A DNA stretch of 64,000 nucleotides, taken from Pseudomonadales bacterium (GTDB lineage Bacteria; Pseudomonadota; Gammaproteobacteria; Pseudomonadales; Pseudohongiellaceae). Shown piece after piece: positions 27,693-35,288 of the stretch. A program made the position numbers and the translations under genes. The stretch covers positions 62,001 through 126,000 of the forward strand of contig JAJECW010000141.1 in the NCBI GenBank assembly GCA_022821865.1, written 5' to 3'. The notes below the pieces were generated by a model that saw only the letters and a program-made list of their open reading frames with translations, made no database searches and had not been told where the DNA came from. Every line of letters starts with the position of its first letter. Positions within the stretch are counted from its first letter, which is position 1.

Positions 27693-28742
27693 CTATTCTT
27701 CCGATCCGGCGCCAAGCTCGGCTTCCATTTCCTGGATGCGGGCGCCGGCGAGAATGCCCGCCATGGAGTAATTGCCCTCGTGGCAGGCGTACTCGTAGAG
27801 GTTTCCGTCCATGGCGTGATAACTCAACTCGGCGGTCCAGGGCTGACTATAGAGATTGTCGTCCTCCACGGTGAAGGTGTAGACGATCTCGGTATCGGAA
27901 TAGCGCTCGAAGCGCTCGATGATGCGCCCGTCCCGAGTGATGGGCACCGGGCTTTCGGACAACTGCAGCTCGTTGATATTGACGGTCTCCACCACGAGTG
28001 CGCCATCCTCGTACCAGCCGCGGGAATCGCCGAACCAGGGCTGGTGCGACGCCGGTCGCAGATTGGCCCTCGCTTCCCCGGGGGAATCGAACAGGGGAAC
28101 GATGCGGGCGTCGTGTGCCATCTCCACTGAAATGACCACGTAATCGTCGGTTTGCACGAACTGGTAGCTGCTGTTGTACAGCGTTCCCATCATGCCGGGG
28201 CCGGCGGTATTGCCGAAACCGATCAGGCAGCGCTCGGAAATGGGGATGGCTTCCGGGCCCCGGGCATCGCCAACCCCGGTCAGGTAGCGGGCGCCGTAAC
28301 TGGCGCGCTCGAAATCCAGCCGCGGAGTCTCAAGCCTCGGCACGCGCCCGCTGGGCGGGTCAACAATCAGCGAAGTGCGGTACTCCCCCTTGACGTGGGC
28401 CAGGGTGGAACCGGGATCAACCCAGAACAGGTTGTAGCCCCGCAGGCCGAAATCGTATGCCCCTTCCGGCGGCGCGCCGGTTTCCGGGTCGATGGCCGGG
28501 CCGGCTTCGATATTCTCGGCGGATATGCCGGCAATCGCCATCTGTTCGACAATCCGGGCCGCCTCCCCGGCGCTGACCACGAGCCGGTCGACACCCTGGG
28601 GCCGCGACAGCGGCGTCCGCGAGGCATTGGTCCAGACACCTTCCAGATCAGGCCTGGCGCCCTCCTGGGCCAGCGCCGGCGCACCGGAAACCGCCAGGGC
28701 CAGAGAGACGGGGACAGCTGCTAACTTGTTGATCTGTGGCAT
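27693..28742 (-). CDS. Secreted protein of an uncharacterised family (second paralogue)
   Basis: The 349-residue product has a signal peptide (AVPVSLALAVSGAPALAQE) followed by RPDLEGVWTNAS, the family's typical opening. It shares with the 22355-23305 protein the blocks ERCLIGF, a YN segment, EMAHDARIV, WFGDSRGW, ALVVET and YEYACHEGNYSMAGI. Overall identity looks modest, so the duplication is old or the two were acquired separately. Function is unknown. It lies just ahead of moaA in the same direction, so read-through into moaAB is possible. Confidence 0.7.
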   Translation of the reverse strand: MPQINKLAAVPVSLALAVSGAPALAQEGARPDLEGVWTNASRTPLSRPQGVDRLVVSAGEAARIVEQMAIAGISAENIEAGPAIDPETGAPPEGAYDFGLRGYNLFWVDPGSTLAHVKGEYRTSLIVDPPSGRVPRLETPRLDFERASYGARYLTGVGDARGPEAIPISERCLIGFGNTAGPGMMGTLYNSSYQFVQTDDYVVISVEMAHDARIVPLFDSPGEARANLRPASHQPWFGDSRGWYEDGALVVETVNINELQLSESPVPITRDGRIIERFERYSDTEIVYTFTVEDDNLYSQPWTAELSYHAMDGNLYEYACHEGNYSMAGILAGARIQEMEAELGAGSEE

Positions 28743-28977
28743 ATCGGTTCACCTGCAAAGATTCGGTAATGTGATCCAAGCCTTGAATTGTACAATCCTC
28801 CCCCACCGCTGTCAGTAGCGGAATTTGCCGAATGATCACGAAAACACGGTCGAATTGCGGTTATCATGAAATCTGGCTTCCGGCAGTGGATGATCCTTAC
28901 GCCATCAAGGCAGCCGGGCCGCCGTTCGCCGAACAACCGGAGAGCGTAGTGGTCAATTTCATTCCCAGGGGGAAGTT

Positions 28978-30153
28978 ATGACACGCGGGAAAATTGCCGG
29001 GCTATTCGATAATCCGTTCAGTCCCGGATACGGACGGCAGCCGCCTTACCTCGCCGGCAGAAAAGAAGAGCGTTACCGAATTTTCGAACAGGTAGGAGCA
29101 ACCGCCAATAGCGAGATTGTATCCCGAGATGTGGTTATATACGGTCCAAGAGGTTCCGGCAAAACAAGTTTGTTGCGAGCGATTGAAGAAACGCTTTCCA
29201 ATCCGGGCTTCAACGTAACGCTGGAACTCATGACCGCAACCGACCTCAAGAGCGCCGAAGACGCTCGCAGGGAACTGATCGGCGTATTGGGTCAATCCCT
29301 GTGGGAGGCGCTGAAACCGAGTGAATGGGGACTGGATTGGCGCGGGATGCAGGCCAAATGGCAGCGGGGTGAAATTTCCAGAAACGAAGTGCGCAAGGGC
29401 TTGGTGGCCAAGTGCAAATCGAGCCCGCTGATTCTCCTGATCGACGAAGCGCACCTGATGGCGCCTTCGGCATGTCGTGAATTGCTGAACGAAATACTCA
29501 CCATCCGGGGTCGGGGCGGTCCAGCCATTGTCGTGCTGGCAGGCAAACCGCAACTCGCTGAATTAGGCGATATTGCTCAGGTCTCATTTCTTGAGCGTGG
29601 CGAGGTCATGAGTCTGGACCTGCTCGACGAACAGAGTGCGGGAGATGCAGTCCGCATACCTCTTGAATGTGCTGGAATCAAGATCAGCAACAACGCACTG
29701 GTAAAGATTGTCAGGGACACACAGGGTTATCCGCAGTTTCTACAACTATGGGGCAGCCGTTTATGGAAACTTGCCAGTGAGCAGCGTCGCAGTGAGTTGA
29801 CCGAGGCGGACGTGGACTGTCTGGACGACGAAATGAGAAACACACGTGAAGAAGTTTATCTGGGCAGGTTCGCAGCCTGGAAGACTGAAAACAGGGAACT
29901 CCTGACGGTCATCGCGAAACAACTGCTTCAGAGGGGATGGATTGGACAGCCTGCGCTGGAGGAGATGGTCCAGGAAGCCCTTGAGAATCAGGGAAGAGAC
30001 GGGCGGGAATGCGGCGAAATTCTCAACCAGATGGTGGAATCAGATTTTCTCTGGAGACCCAAAGGACAAGCGAAAATGTTGCCGGCGCTACCCAGCTTTG
30101 TATCCTTCGTCGTTGAGCAGGAAAGGATCAAATTCAGGGAAAGAGAACCATAG
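28978..30153 (+). CDS. P-loop AAA+/STAND-like ATPase, accessory gene
   Basis: The 391-residue protein has Walker A GPRGSGKTS at about residue 55, Walker B LILLIDEAH at about 156 and a sensor-like strand VVLAGKPQLAEL at about 185, an arrangement seen in ExeA/TniB-type (AAA_22 or AAA_16) ATPases. The C-terminal third (residues about 280-391) is helical and may be a winged-helix or effector part. AGGGGGAAG stands before the ATG. Base composition is less GC-rich than the neighbours, and a cas1 remnant lies 20 nt downstream, so it is probably horizontally acquired. No partner is visible; its role, whether defence, transposition or signalling, cannot be decided. Confidence 0.6.
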   Translation: MTRGKIAGLFDNPFSPGYGRQPPYLAGRKEERYRIFEQVGATANSEIVSRDVVIYGPRGSGKTSLLRAIEETLSNPGFNVTLELMTATDLKSAEDARRELIGVLGQSLWEALKPSEWGLDWRGMQAKWQRGEISRNEVRKGLVAKCKSSPLILLIDEAHLMAPSACRELLNEILTIRGRGGPAIVVLAGKPQLAELGDIAQVSFLERGEVMSLDLLDEQSAGDAVRIPLECAGIKISNNALVKIVRDTQGYPQFLQLWGSRLWKLASEQRRSELTEADVDCLDDEMRNTREEVYLGRFAAWKTENRELLTVIAKQLLQRGWIGQPALEEMVQEALENQGRDGRECGEILNQMVESDFLWRPKGQAKMLPALPSFVSFVVEQERIKFREREP

Positions 30154-30173
30154 CACTGGAATGAAAAAGCCTT

Positions 30174-30329
30174 ATGGTTGGGCAAATAGTCGAGATAACC
30201 GATCCTGGCCATTGGTTGAAAAAATCCCGTGGCTTCCTCCAAGTCCATAAGAATGGCGAAAAAATCGGCCAGGTGCCGCTTGATGATATCCTCACGGTTC
30301 TGATTTCAGTACCCGGGTGCGCAGTCTAG
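30174..30329 (+). pseudogene. 5' remnant of CRISPR-associated cas1
   Basis: Fifty-one codons read MVGQIVEITDPGHWLKKSRG, then FLQVHKNGEKIGQVPLDDI and LTVLISVPGCAV before a TAG stop. This matches the N-terminal beta-sandwich of Cas1 integrases of the type II-C-like kind, in which G-x-I-V-E-I, RGF and IG-x-VPLDDI are conserved. Full Cas1 is about 300 residues, so about five sixths is missing. The frame breaks exactly where a 158-bp inverted-repeat element begins; the stop codon TAG is formed by the element's left end. No cas9, cas2 or repeat array is seen nearby. Confidence 0.6.
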
Positions 30330-30484
30330 CACTCAGGGATAGAGACTGTTTTACGACAACTGGAGTGCCCAGTGTCCGATAATGCTTTTTGCCAAATGAA
30401 AAGGGCGACCCGAAGGTCGCCCATCAATGCTGTGAATTCTCACTTGTTAATCATGGCGCGAGAACCACCTATTCCTGAGTGCTA
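30327..30484. mobile_element. 158-bp element with 16-nt inverted ends and TA flanks
   Basis: The ends TAGCACTCAGGGATAG (30327-30342) and CTATTCCTGAGTGCTA (30469-30484) are inverted copies matching at 15 of 16 positions. Each end begins with TA on its outer side, as in IS630/Tc1-type elements that duplicate a TA target. No transposase fits inside, so it would be a non-autonomous (MITE-like) copy or an IS remnant. It interrupts the cas1 fragment. Confidence 0.45.
30399..30422 (-). terminator. Intrinsic terminator with UUCG loop (minus strand)
   Basis: On the minus strand GGGCGACC-TTCG-GGTCGCCC is followed by TTTT. The UUCG tetraloop and 8-bp GC stem make it very stable. It lies 127 nt beyond the stop of the sodium:solute symporter gene and inside the inverted-repeat element, so the element may supply this gene's terminator. 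Confidence 0.7.
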
Positions 30485-30548
30485 CAAGACTGGATCATAG
30501 CCATTCGAACCCGGATGTCGAGAACTTTCGACGAACCGATGCCCCCCT

Positions 30549-32207
30549 TCAAATCCAGAAGGAGAAGTAGAGGTAGATTGCCGCCACCAGGCCAAGTACT
30601 GTGGCGGTGGCGATGATGTCGGTTCGGTTCCAGCTTTCGCGGACGGCTTGCCGGTCGAGGCTGGCCAGGGTGAGGCCGCGTATTTGTTCCGGCTGGGGTG
30701 GCGGGCCCGCCCGGGACACGCCGATCATGATGGCGAGGCAGATGAGGAACAGCACGCCCGAGAAATAGAGGAAATTGAAATCGGCGATGGCCGCGAGCAG
30801 GGCCGGGTTCTCGATCTTGCCGCTGCCGAAAATTGCCTGGGAGCCGAGTTTGGTCATGCCGAGGACGAATCCCGCGGCCATTCCCCAGAGCGCCCCCCGG
30901 GCGTTGACCCGGGAACTGAAGATGCCCAGCAGGAACACCGCCGTGATCGGCGGCGCCAGATAGCTCTGCACATTTTGCAGGTACTGGTACAGTCCTCCCT
31001 CGGATATTGCCGGCATCACGGGAATCCAGAGCAGGCCCAGCATAATCACCACGCCGGTGGCGAGCCGCCCGGTGGTCACGATCTGTTGCTCGGTAGCTTC
31101 CGGTCGCAGCTTTTCATAGATATCGACGGTGAACAGCGTGGCGGTGGAATTGAACAGGGAAGACAGCGAACTCATCAGCGCCGCCAGCAAGCCCGCCACC
31201 ACCAGCCCGCGCAGGCCGGCGGGCAGCAGGGAGACCACCATGGCCGGAAATACCTGATCGCCGGCGAGGCCGCCCGCGGCGTCGAGTGGAATCCGCAACA
31301 GGCCCCGCTCATGCAGCGCGGCGCCGATCAGGCCCGGAATCAGGAAAATGAATACTGGCCAGACCTTGAGAAAAGCCCCCCACAGGGCGCCCCGCCGCGC
31401 CGCCCGCAGGTTCTTCGCCGCCAGGGTTCGCTGAACGATGTATTGGTCGGTACACCAGTACCATACGCCAACAATGGGAGAGGCGATGAGGATGCCGAGC
31501 CAGGGGAATTCCGGGTCCGAAAGGGGGCGCCACAGGGCATAGTCGGCGACGCTGGTGGCGGCGAAGTCCCGCAGTTCGCCCCAGCCGCCCAACTGCCCGA
31601 GCCCGAACCAGGTGATCGCGGCGGAGCCGAGGATCAGCACCAGGGCCTGAACCGAATCGGTGTACAGCACGGCGCGCAGTCCGCCGGCCACGGTGTACAG
31701 GCCCGTGAGCAGCACCGTGGAAACCGCGCCCACCCAGAACGCGGCGTCGGGGCTGCCAAAGGTATCCGGCAGCAGGGTGCGGAAAATCACGGCGCCAGCG
31801 TACACCGTGACCGAAACCTTGGTCAGCACATAGGCGGCCAGGGAGACCAGCGACAGCAGCCAGCGCGGCCTGGGCCCGAAACGGCGCTCGAGAAACTCGG
31901 GCATCGTGAACACGCCGGATTGATAGTAGAAGGGCACAAAAACCCAGGCGAGCAGGACCACGATCCAGGCGTGCAGTTCGTAATGAGCCATGGCAAGCCC
32001 GGTGGAAGCGCCCTGCCCGGCGAGGCCGACGATATGCTCCGAGCCGATGTTCGAGGCGAAAATCGAAGCCCCGATGGCGAAAAATCCCACATTGCGCCCG
32101 GCCAGAAAGTAATCGGCGGAAGTCTGCTGCCGGCGGGTGACCGAAGCGACCAGCCCGAGCAGGATGCTGAAATACACGGTAATGACGATCCAGTCGATGG
32201 CGTTCAA
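30549..32207 (-). CDS. Sodium:solute symporter (SSS family, SGLT-like)
   Basis: The 552-residue protein has about 14 hydrophobic helices. Family landmarks are the sodium-site start DYFLAGRNVGFFAIGASIFASN split around residues 32-53, GLYTVAGGLRAVLYTDSVQ at about 170, and RG-like WYWCTDQYIVQRTLAAK at about 250, typical of the SGLT branch that moves sugars or inositol. It would couple substrate uptake to Na+ entry, which suits a marine host. The substrate cannot be assigned. Its transcript probably ends in the adjoining inverted-repeat element. Confidence 0.88.
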   Translation of the reverse strand: MNAIDWIVITVYFSILLGLVASVTRRQQTSADYFLAGRNVGFFAIGASIFASNIGSEHIVGLAGQGASTGLAMAHYELHAWIVVLLAWVFVPFYYQSGVFTMPEFLERRFGPRPRWLLSLVSLAAYVLTKVSVTVYAGAVIFRTLLPDTFGSPDAAFWVGAVSTVLLTGLYTVAGGLRAVLYTDSVQALVLILGSAAITWFGLGQLGGWGELRDFAATSVADYALWRPLSDPEFPWLGILIASPIVGVWYWCTDQYIVQRTLAAKNLRAARRGALWGAFLKVWPVFIFLIPGLIGAALHERGLLRIPLDAAGGLAGDQVFPAMVVSLLPAGLRGLVVAGLLAALMSSLSSLFNSTATLFTVDIYEKLRPEATEQQIVTTGRLATGVVIMLGLLWIPVMPAISEGGLYQYLQNVQSYLAPPITAVFLLGIFSSRVNARGALWGMAAGFVLGMTKLGSQAIFGSGKIENPALLAAIADFNFLYFSGVLFLICLAIMIGVSRAGPPPQPEQIRGLTLASLDRQAVRESWNRTDIIATATVLGLVAAIYLYFSFWI

Positions 32208-32277
32208 GGCGGAATCCCGTTATCGGGAACCGAAGCTACTACAAGTGGGCGGTTTGTGCACTCTGCGCCTGCCTCCT

Positions 32278-32317
32278 GTCATTTTGCGCTTCGCTCCGCG
32301 CAGAATGACCGGGTGGG
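32278..32317. repeat. Dispersed palindromic repeat, short copy
   Basis: GTCATTTTGCGC and GCGCAGAATGAC face each other around TTCGCTCC, followed by the shared flank GGGTGGG. It is a short form of the 84-bp repeat found at 44528-44611 and 54956-55039, lacking the central part. It fills much of the gap between the symporter and the LysE-type gene. Confidence 0.7.
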
Positions 32318-32352
32318 ATGCTTTGTCGCGCGAAGAAGGGCCATGTGGTAAT

Positions 32353-32970
32353 TCAGCCGGTCAACACAATTTGGGCCGCGAGCAGGAGTAGCACGGCGCC
32401 CATGCCGGTTTCGAACCAGCGGCCGGAACGAAGCAGAAATCCCCGCACACCCTGCTGCCCAAGCAGCCGGGAAAGCAGGGCGAACCAGGCGAAAGTCGCC
32501 AGGGCCAGATAGGCGCCATACAGCATCTGCACCCGCAGCGGCGTTTCCGGGCTGATGACCACGGTCCACAAGGCCAGAAAGAACAAGGTGGCTTTGGGAT
32601 TGAGCCCATTGGTGAGAAAACCCGTGGCAAACGCCCGCCCCGGGGCTAGCACAGCGCCGGAATTGCCGGCCTCTGGCGCGGCATCGGGCCGCCAGGCGCT
32701 ATGGAGCGCCTGGGCGCCGAGCCAGGCGAGATAGGCGGCGGCAATCCATTTCACCAGATCGAACAGCCAATCCACCCGGGCCAGCAGCAAGGCCACCCCA
32801 AGCACGCAGTAAGCGACATGCAGAAAAATGCCGGAACCCACACCGGCGCTGGTCCAGACTCCAGCCCGGGTTCCGCCATTGACGCTTTGCTTGAGCACCA
32901 CGGCAAAATCCGGCCCCGGCGAGGCGACCGCCAGCAGATGGGCGATGGCTATGGTGAGAAACTGTTCCAT
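32353..32970 (-). CDS. LysE/RhtB family amino acid exporter
   Basis: The 205-residue, six-helix protein begins MEQFLTIAIAHLLAVASPGP, the standard start of the family, including the conserved ASPGPDFAVV motif. It continues with GVGSGIFLHVAYCVLGVALLL and NGLNPKATLFF, both diagnostic. Such proteins export amino acids or homoserine lactone-like compounds; the specific substrate is unknown. Located between two dispersed elements and the ccm operon, it appears to be a single-gene unit. Confidence 0.9.
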   Translation of the reverse strand: MEQFLTIAIAHLLAVASPGPDFAVVLKQSVNGGTRAGVWTSAGVGSGIFLHVAYCVLGVALLLARVDWLFDLVKWIAAAYLAWLGAQALHSAWRPDAAPEAGNSGAVLAPGRAFATGFLTNGLNPKATLFFLALWTVVISPETPLRVQMLYGAYLALATFAWFALLSRLLGQQGVRGFLLRSGRWFETGMGAVLLLLAAQIVLTG

Positions 32971-33003
32971 TGGGCAAGGACGGGCAGACAGCGGCGACCG
33001 CGC

Positions 33004-34242
33004 TCAGGGAACGAGCTCGGACACTACCAGTTCCAGCAAGGGCGGGGAATCTTCCATCGAGAAGGGTTCGGATTCGACAAAAAAATCGCCGGCACCGCGA
33101 TTGGCCGAGCCGGATTGTGATACCAGCACGCTGACAAAGACCCTACTGGCGGAGGACAGGTTGAAAGGGCCCACCGCCATGCCGTTGTCGAGGCGGACAC
33201 GGGCGGGCAAGTCGGCCACGCTGAGGTCGGCCACCGCCAGCGGCGGCATGCCCTGGGCTTCGGCATTGCGGGCGGCGACAAACACCCGCAGCTGTGAATC
33301 GAGTTGCAACTCTTCGGCGATGGCCACTGCGACCTCAATGGCCGGGCCCGCGGCCTCCCGGCCATCGCGCAGTCTTTGCAGATTGGCGATATTCTCCCGC
33401 GCCGCCGGGGAATCGGGATTCAATTGGGAGAGCCGGCGCCAGTAGCCGATGGCGGCGTCGAAATCACCCTTGTCCTCCGCCTCGCTGGCAAGCAATTGCA
33501 GAATATTGGTCTCATCGGGATTGAGCGCCAGGGTCTCGTCGATGACGCCCCGCACTTCGGGAGTGATCTCGAATTGCGCGAGGATATAGCCAGTAAGCGC
33601 TACCCGGCCAAGGGCCAGGGCCTTTTCCTCGTCTTCGATCATTTGTCCGGCGGCCTGGCGAAAGGCGGAATTGGCCACGTCGAACATGCCCAGGGTGGAC
33701 AGGTTTTCGCCGAGAAAGTACCAGGCCCAGGGTCGATCCGGATCATCCCGCACCGCCTGCCCAAGACTCAGCACAAGCTCCCCGGCCGCTTCCGGGTCGC
33801 CGCTCGCCGCCACGCTGCGCTGGAACTGGTCCATCAGTTCCACATCGTCGAGTTGGCCCCATTGCTGGTACATCAGCCAGGCCGCCAGCGGCAGCAGCGC
33901 CATCAATAGCAGCGGCGCGAGCACCGCCGGAGAACGCCAGGAAAAGGCTTCCGCCGCAGCGCCTGCCGCGGGTTCCTCCTCGTCCACATCGGTGAGCAGG
34001 CTTGCCTGCAATTCGAGCAGCAAGGCGTCCAACTGCTCCCGGTCGAGTTCGCCGGCGGCGAACTCCGCCTCCAGTTCCTGTTTGCGCTCCCGGAACAGGA
34101 CGATATTGGCCTGGACGCGGGCTGTTTCCTCGATATTCCATGCACCACGCCGGGCGCGCCACAGGGGCACGGCGAGAAAACTCGCCGCCAATGCCACAAG
34201 CCCCAGGCAAACCAGCCAGAACGCGCCGGTGAATTCATTCAT
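33004..34242 (-). CDS. ccmI: Cytochrome c biogenesis protein CcmI (TPR)
   Basis: The start MNEFTGAFWLVCLGLVALAA at 34242 gives 412 residues with two transmembrane helices (residues about 5-25 and 95-115) separated by a cytoplasmic loop. A periplasmic TPR region follows (DDPDRPWAWYFLGENLSTLG, FDAAIGYWRRLSQLNP) with a beta-rich C-terminal domain. CcmI holds apocytochrome c for haem attachment by CcmF/H. It is last in the ccm operon and overlaps ccmH by 8 nt. The longer upstream frame lies inside ccmH and is rejected. Confidence 0.92.
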   Translation of the reverse strand: MNEFTGAFWLVCLGLVALAASFLAVPLWRARRGAWNIEETARVQANIVLFRERKQELEAEFAAGELDREQLDALLLELQASLLTDVDEEEPAAGAAAEAFSWRSPAVLAPLLLMALLPLAAWLMYQQWGQLDDVELMDQFQRSVAASGDPEAAGELVLSLGQAVRDDPDRPWAWYFLGENLSTLGMFDVANSAFRQAAGQMIEDEEKALALGRVALTGYILAQFEITPEVRGVIDETLALNPDETNILQLLASEAEDKGDFDAAIGYWRRLSQLNPDSPAARENIANLQRLRDGREAAGPAIEVAVAIAEELQLDSQLRVFVAARNAEAQGMPPLAVADLSVADLPARVRLDNGMAVGPFNLSSASRVFVSVLVSQSGSANRGAGDFFVESEPFSMEDSPPLLELVVSELVP

Positions 34243-34708
34243 TATCGAGCAGCCGCCGCAGCTTTTCCCGCTCGCCGGCATCGAGCTCCGCCGCCAGCGG
34301 CTGCTTCTCCCGGTTGTCCGCTCGCCGCAGGATCCTCCAGCCCGCCCAGGCGCCGAGCAGCAGGAACAGCATCGGCCCAAACCAGAGCAGCACGGTGTCG
34401 GGCCGCAGGCGCGGACGATAGAAGATAAAGTCGCCGTAACGCTCGAACATGAACTGCTCGATTTCGGTATCGGTATTGCCCGCCAGGATCATGCGGTGGA
34501 TTTCCCGGCGCAGGTCTTCGGCAACGCCGCCGGTGGAGCCGGTGAGATTGGCGTTTTGACACATGGGACAGCGGAATTCATTGGACAGGCGGCGGAAGCG
34601 CTGCTGCTGCCCGTCGTTGTCGAAGGCGAAGGCGTCCACCTGGGCAAAGCCGACCGGCGCCACCAGCAGGAAAAGCAGGGGAGGCAGCAGAATTCGCGGG
34701 AGTGTCAT
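34235..34708 (-). CDS. ccmH: Cytochrome c biogenesis thiol-disulfide protein CcmH
   Basis: The 157-residue protein has a signal peptide (LLFLLVAPVGFAQ), the redox motif in RLSNEFRCPMCQNAN (LRCxxC type) and a C-terminal transmembrane helix (LLWFGPMLFLLLGAWAGW). It reduces apocytochrome cysteines before haem ligation. The start at 34708 was chosen for its signal peptide and lies 28 nt after the ccmG stop. The first Cys-x2-Cys and the surrounding NANLTGS match the family closely. Confidence 0.94.
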   Translation of the reverse strand: MTLPRILLPPLLFLLVAPVGFAQVDAFAFDNDGQQQRFRRLSNEFRCPMCQNANLTGSTGGVAEDLRREIHRMILAGNTDTEIEQFMFERYGDFIFYRPRLRPDTVLLWFGPMLFLLLGAWAGWRILRRADNREKQPLAAELDAGEREKLRRLLDNE

Positions 34709-34736
34709 GTCAGTCCGGCCACAGCGCCTGGGCCGG

Positions 34737-35288
34737 TCAGGGCCGGGGGCCGGCAGCGCGCAACTCATCGATGGCCGGCGCAAAGACATCGCGCCAGACC
34801 GACTCATCGAGAACGCCCACATGGCGATAGCGAATCACTCCCCCGCCGTCCACGAGAAAGGTCTCCGGCGCGCCGTAGACGCCCAGGTCAATGCCGAAAC
34901 GGCCTTGTTCATCGAGAACGCTGTAGGCAAAGGGATTGCCATTGCGTTCGAGCCAGTCCAGCGCCAGTTGCCGGCGGTCCTTGTAGTTCACTCCCACCAC
35001 AGGGAACTCGCCTTCTTCCGAGAGCCGCATCAGGGTGGGATGCTCCACCAGGCAGGGCAGACAGTAACTGCCCCAGACATTGAGCAGGAAAACCTGCTCC
35101 GGCAAGTCGGCATTGCCCACCGGCTGATTCTCCACCGTGGTCATGGCGAACTCCGGCATGGGCTTGTCGATCAGAACCGATGGCAATTCCGTGGGGTCCA
35201 GATACAGCCCCCGCCAGAGGAATACCGCCAGCAGCAGAAACGCCGCTGCGGGAATAAAGAAAATCCGCTTCTGCGCTGACTGGTTCAA
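34737..35288 (-). CDS. ccmG: Cytochrome c biogenesis thioredoxin CcmG/DsbE
   Basis: The 183-residue protein has an N-terminal membrane anchor (FFIPAAAFLLLAVFLW) and a thioredoxin fold. The active site reads GSYCLPC: Cys-x2-Cys is intact, but the usual Trp before the first Cys is Tyr. The family's acidic and GAPETFLVD segments are present, and the cis-proline loop lies in YGAPETF. It keeps CcmH or apocytochrome reduced. It overlaps ccmF by ATGA. Length matches E. coli CcmG (185). Confidence 0.94.
   Translation of the reverse strand: MNQSAQKRIFFIPAAAFLLLAVFLWRGLYLDPTELPSVLIDKPMPEFAMTTVENQPVGNADLPEQVFLLNVWGSYCLPCLVEHPTLMRLSEEGEFPVVGVNYKDRRQLALDWLERNGNPFAYSVLDEQGRFGIDLGVYGAPETFLVDGGGVIRYRHVGVLDESVWRDVFAPAIDELRAAGPRP

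Noticed and set aside
30505..30520. tRNA-like T-loop text GGTTCGAAT on the minus strand
   Set aside because: The flanking bases do not pair as a T stem, and no D arm, anticodon arm or acceptor stem can be drawn.
30325..30546. Possible CRISPR repeat and tracrRNA anti-repeat after the cas1 remnant
   Set aside because: The TAGCACTCAGG pair is inverted, occurs only twice, and each copy is flanked by TA like a transposon end. No spacer-repeat periodicity is present. An inverted-repeat element explains it better.
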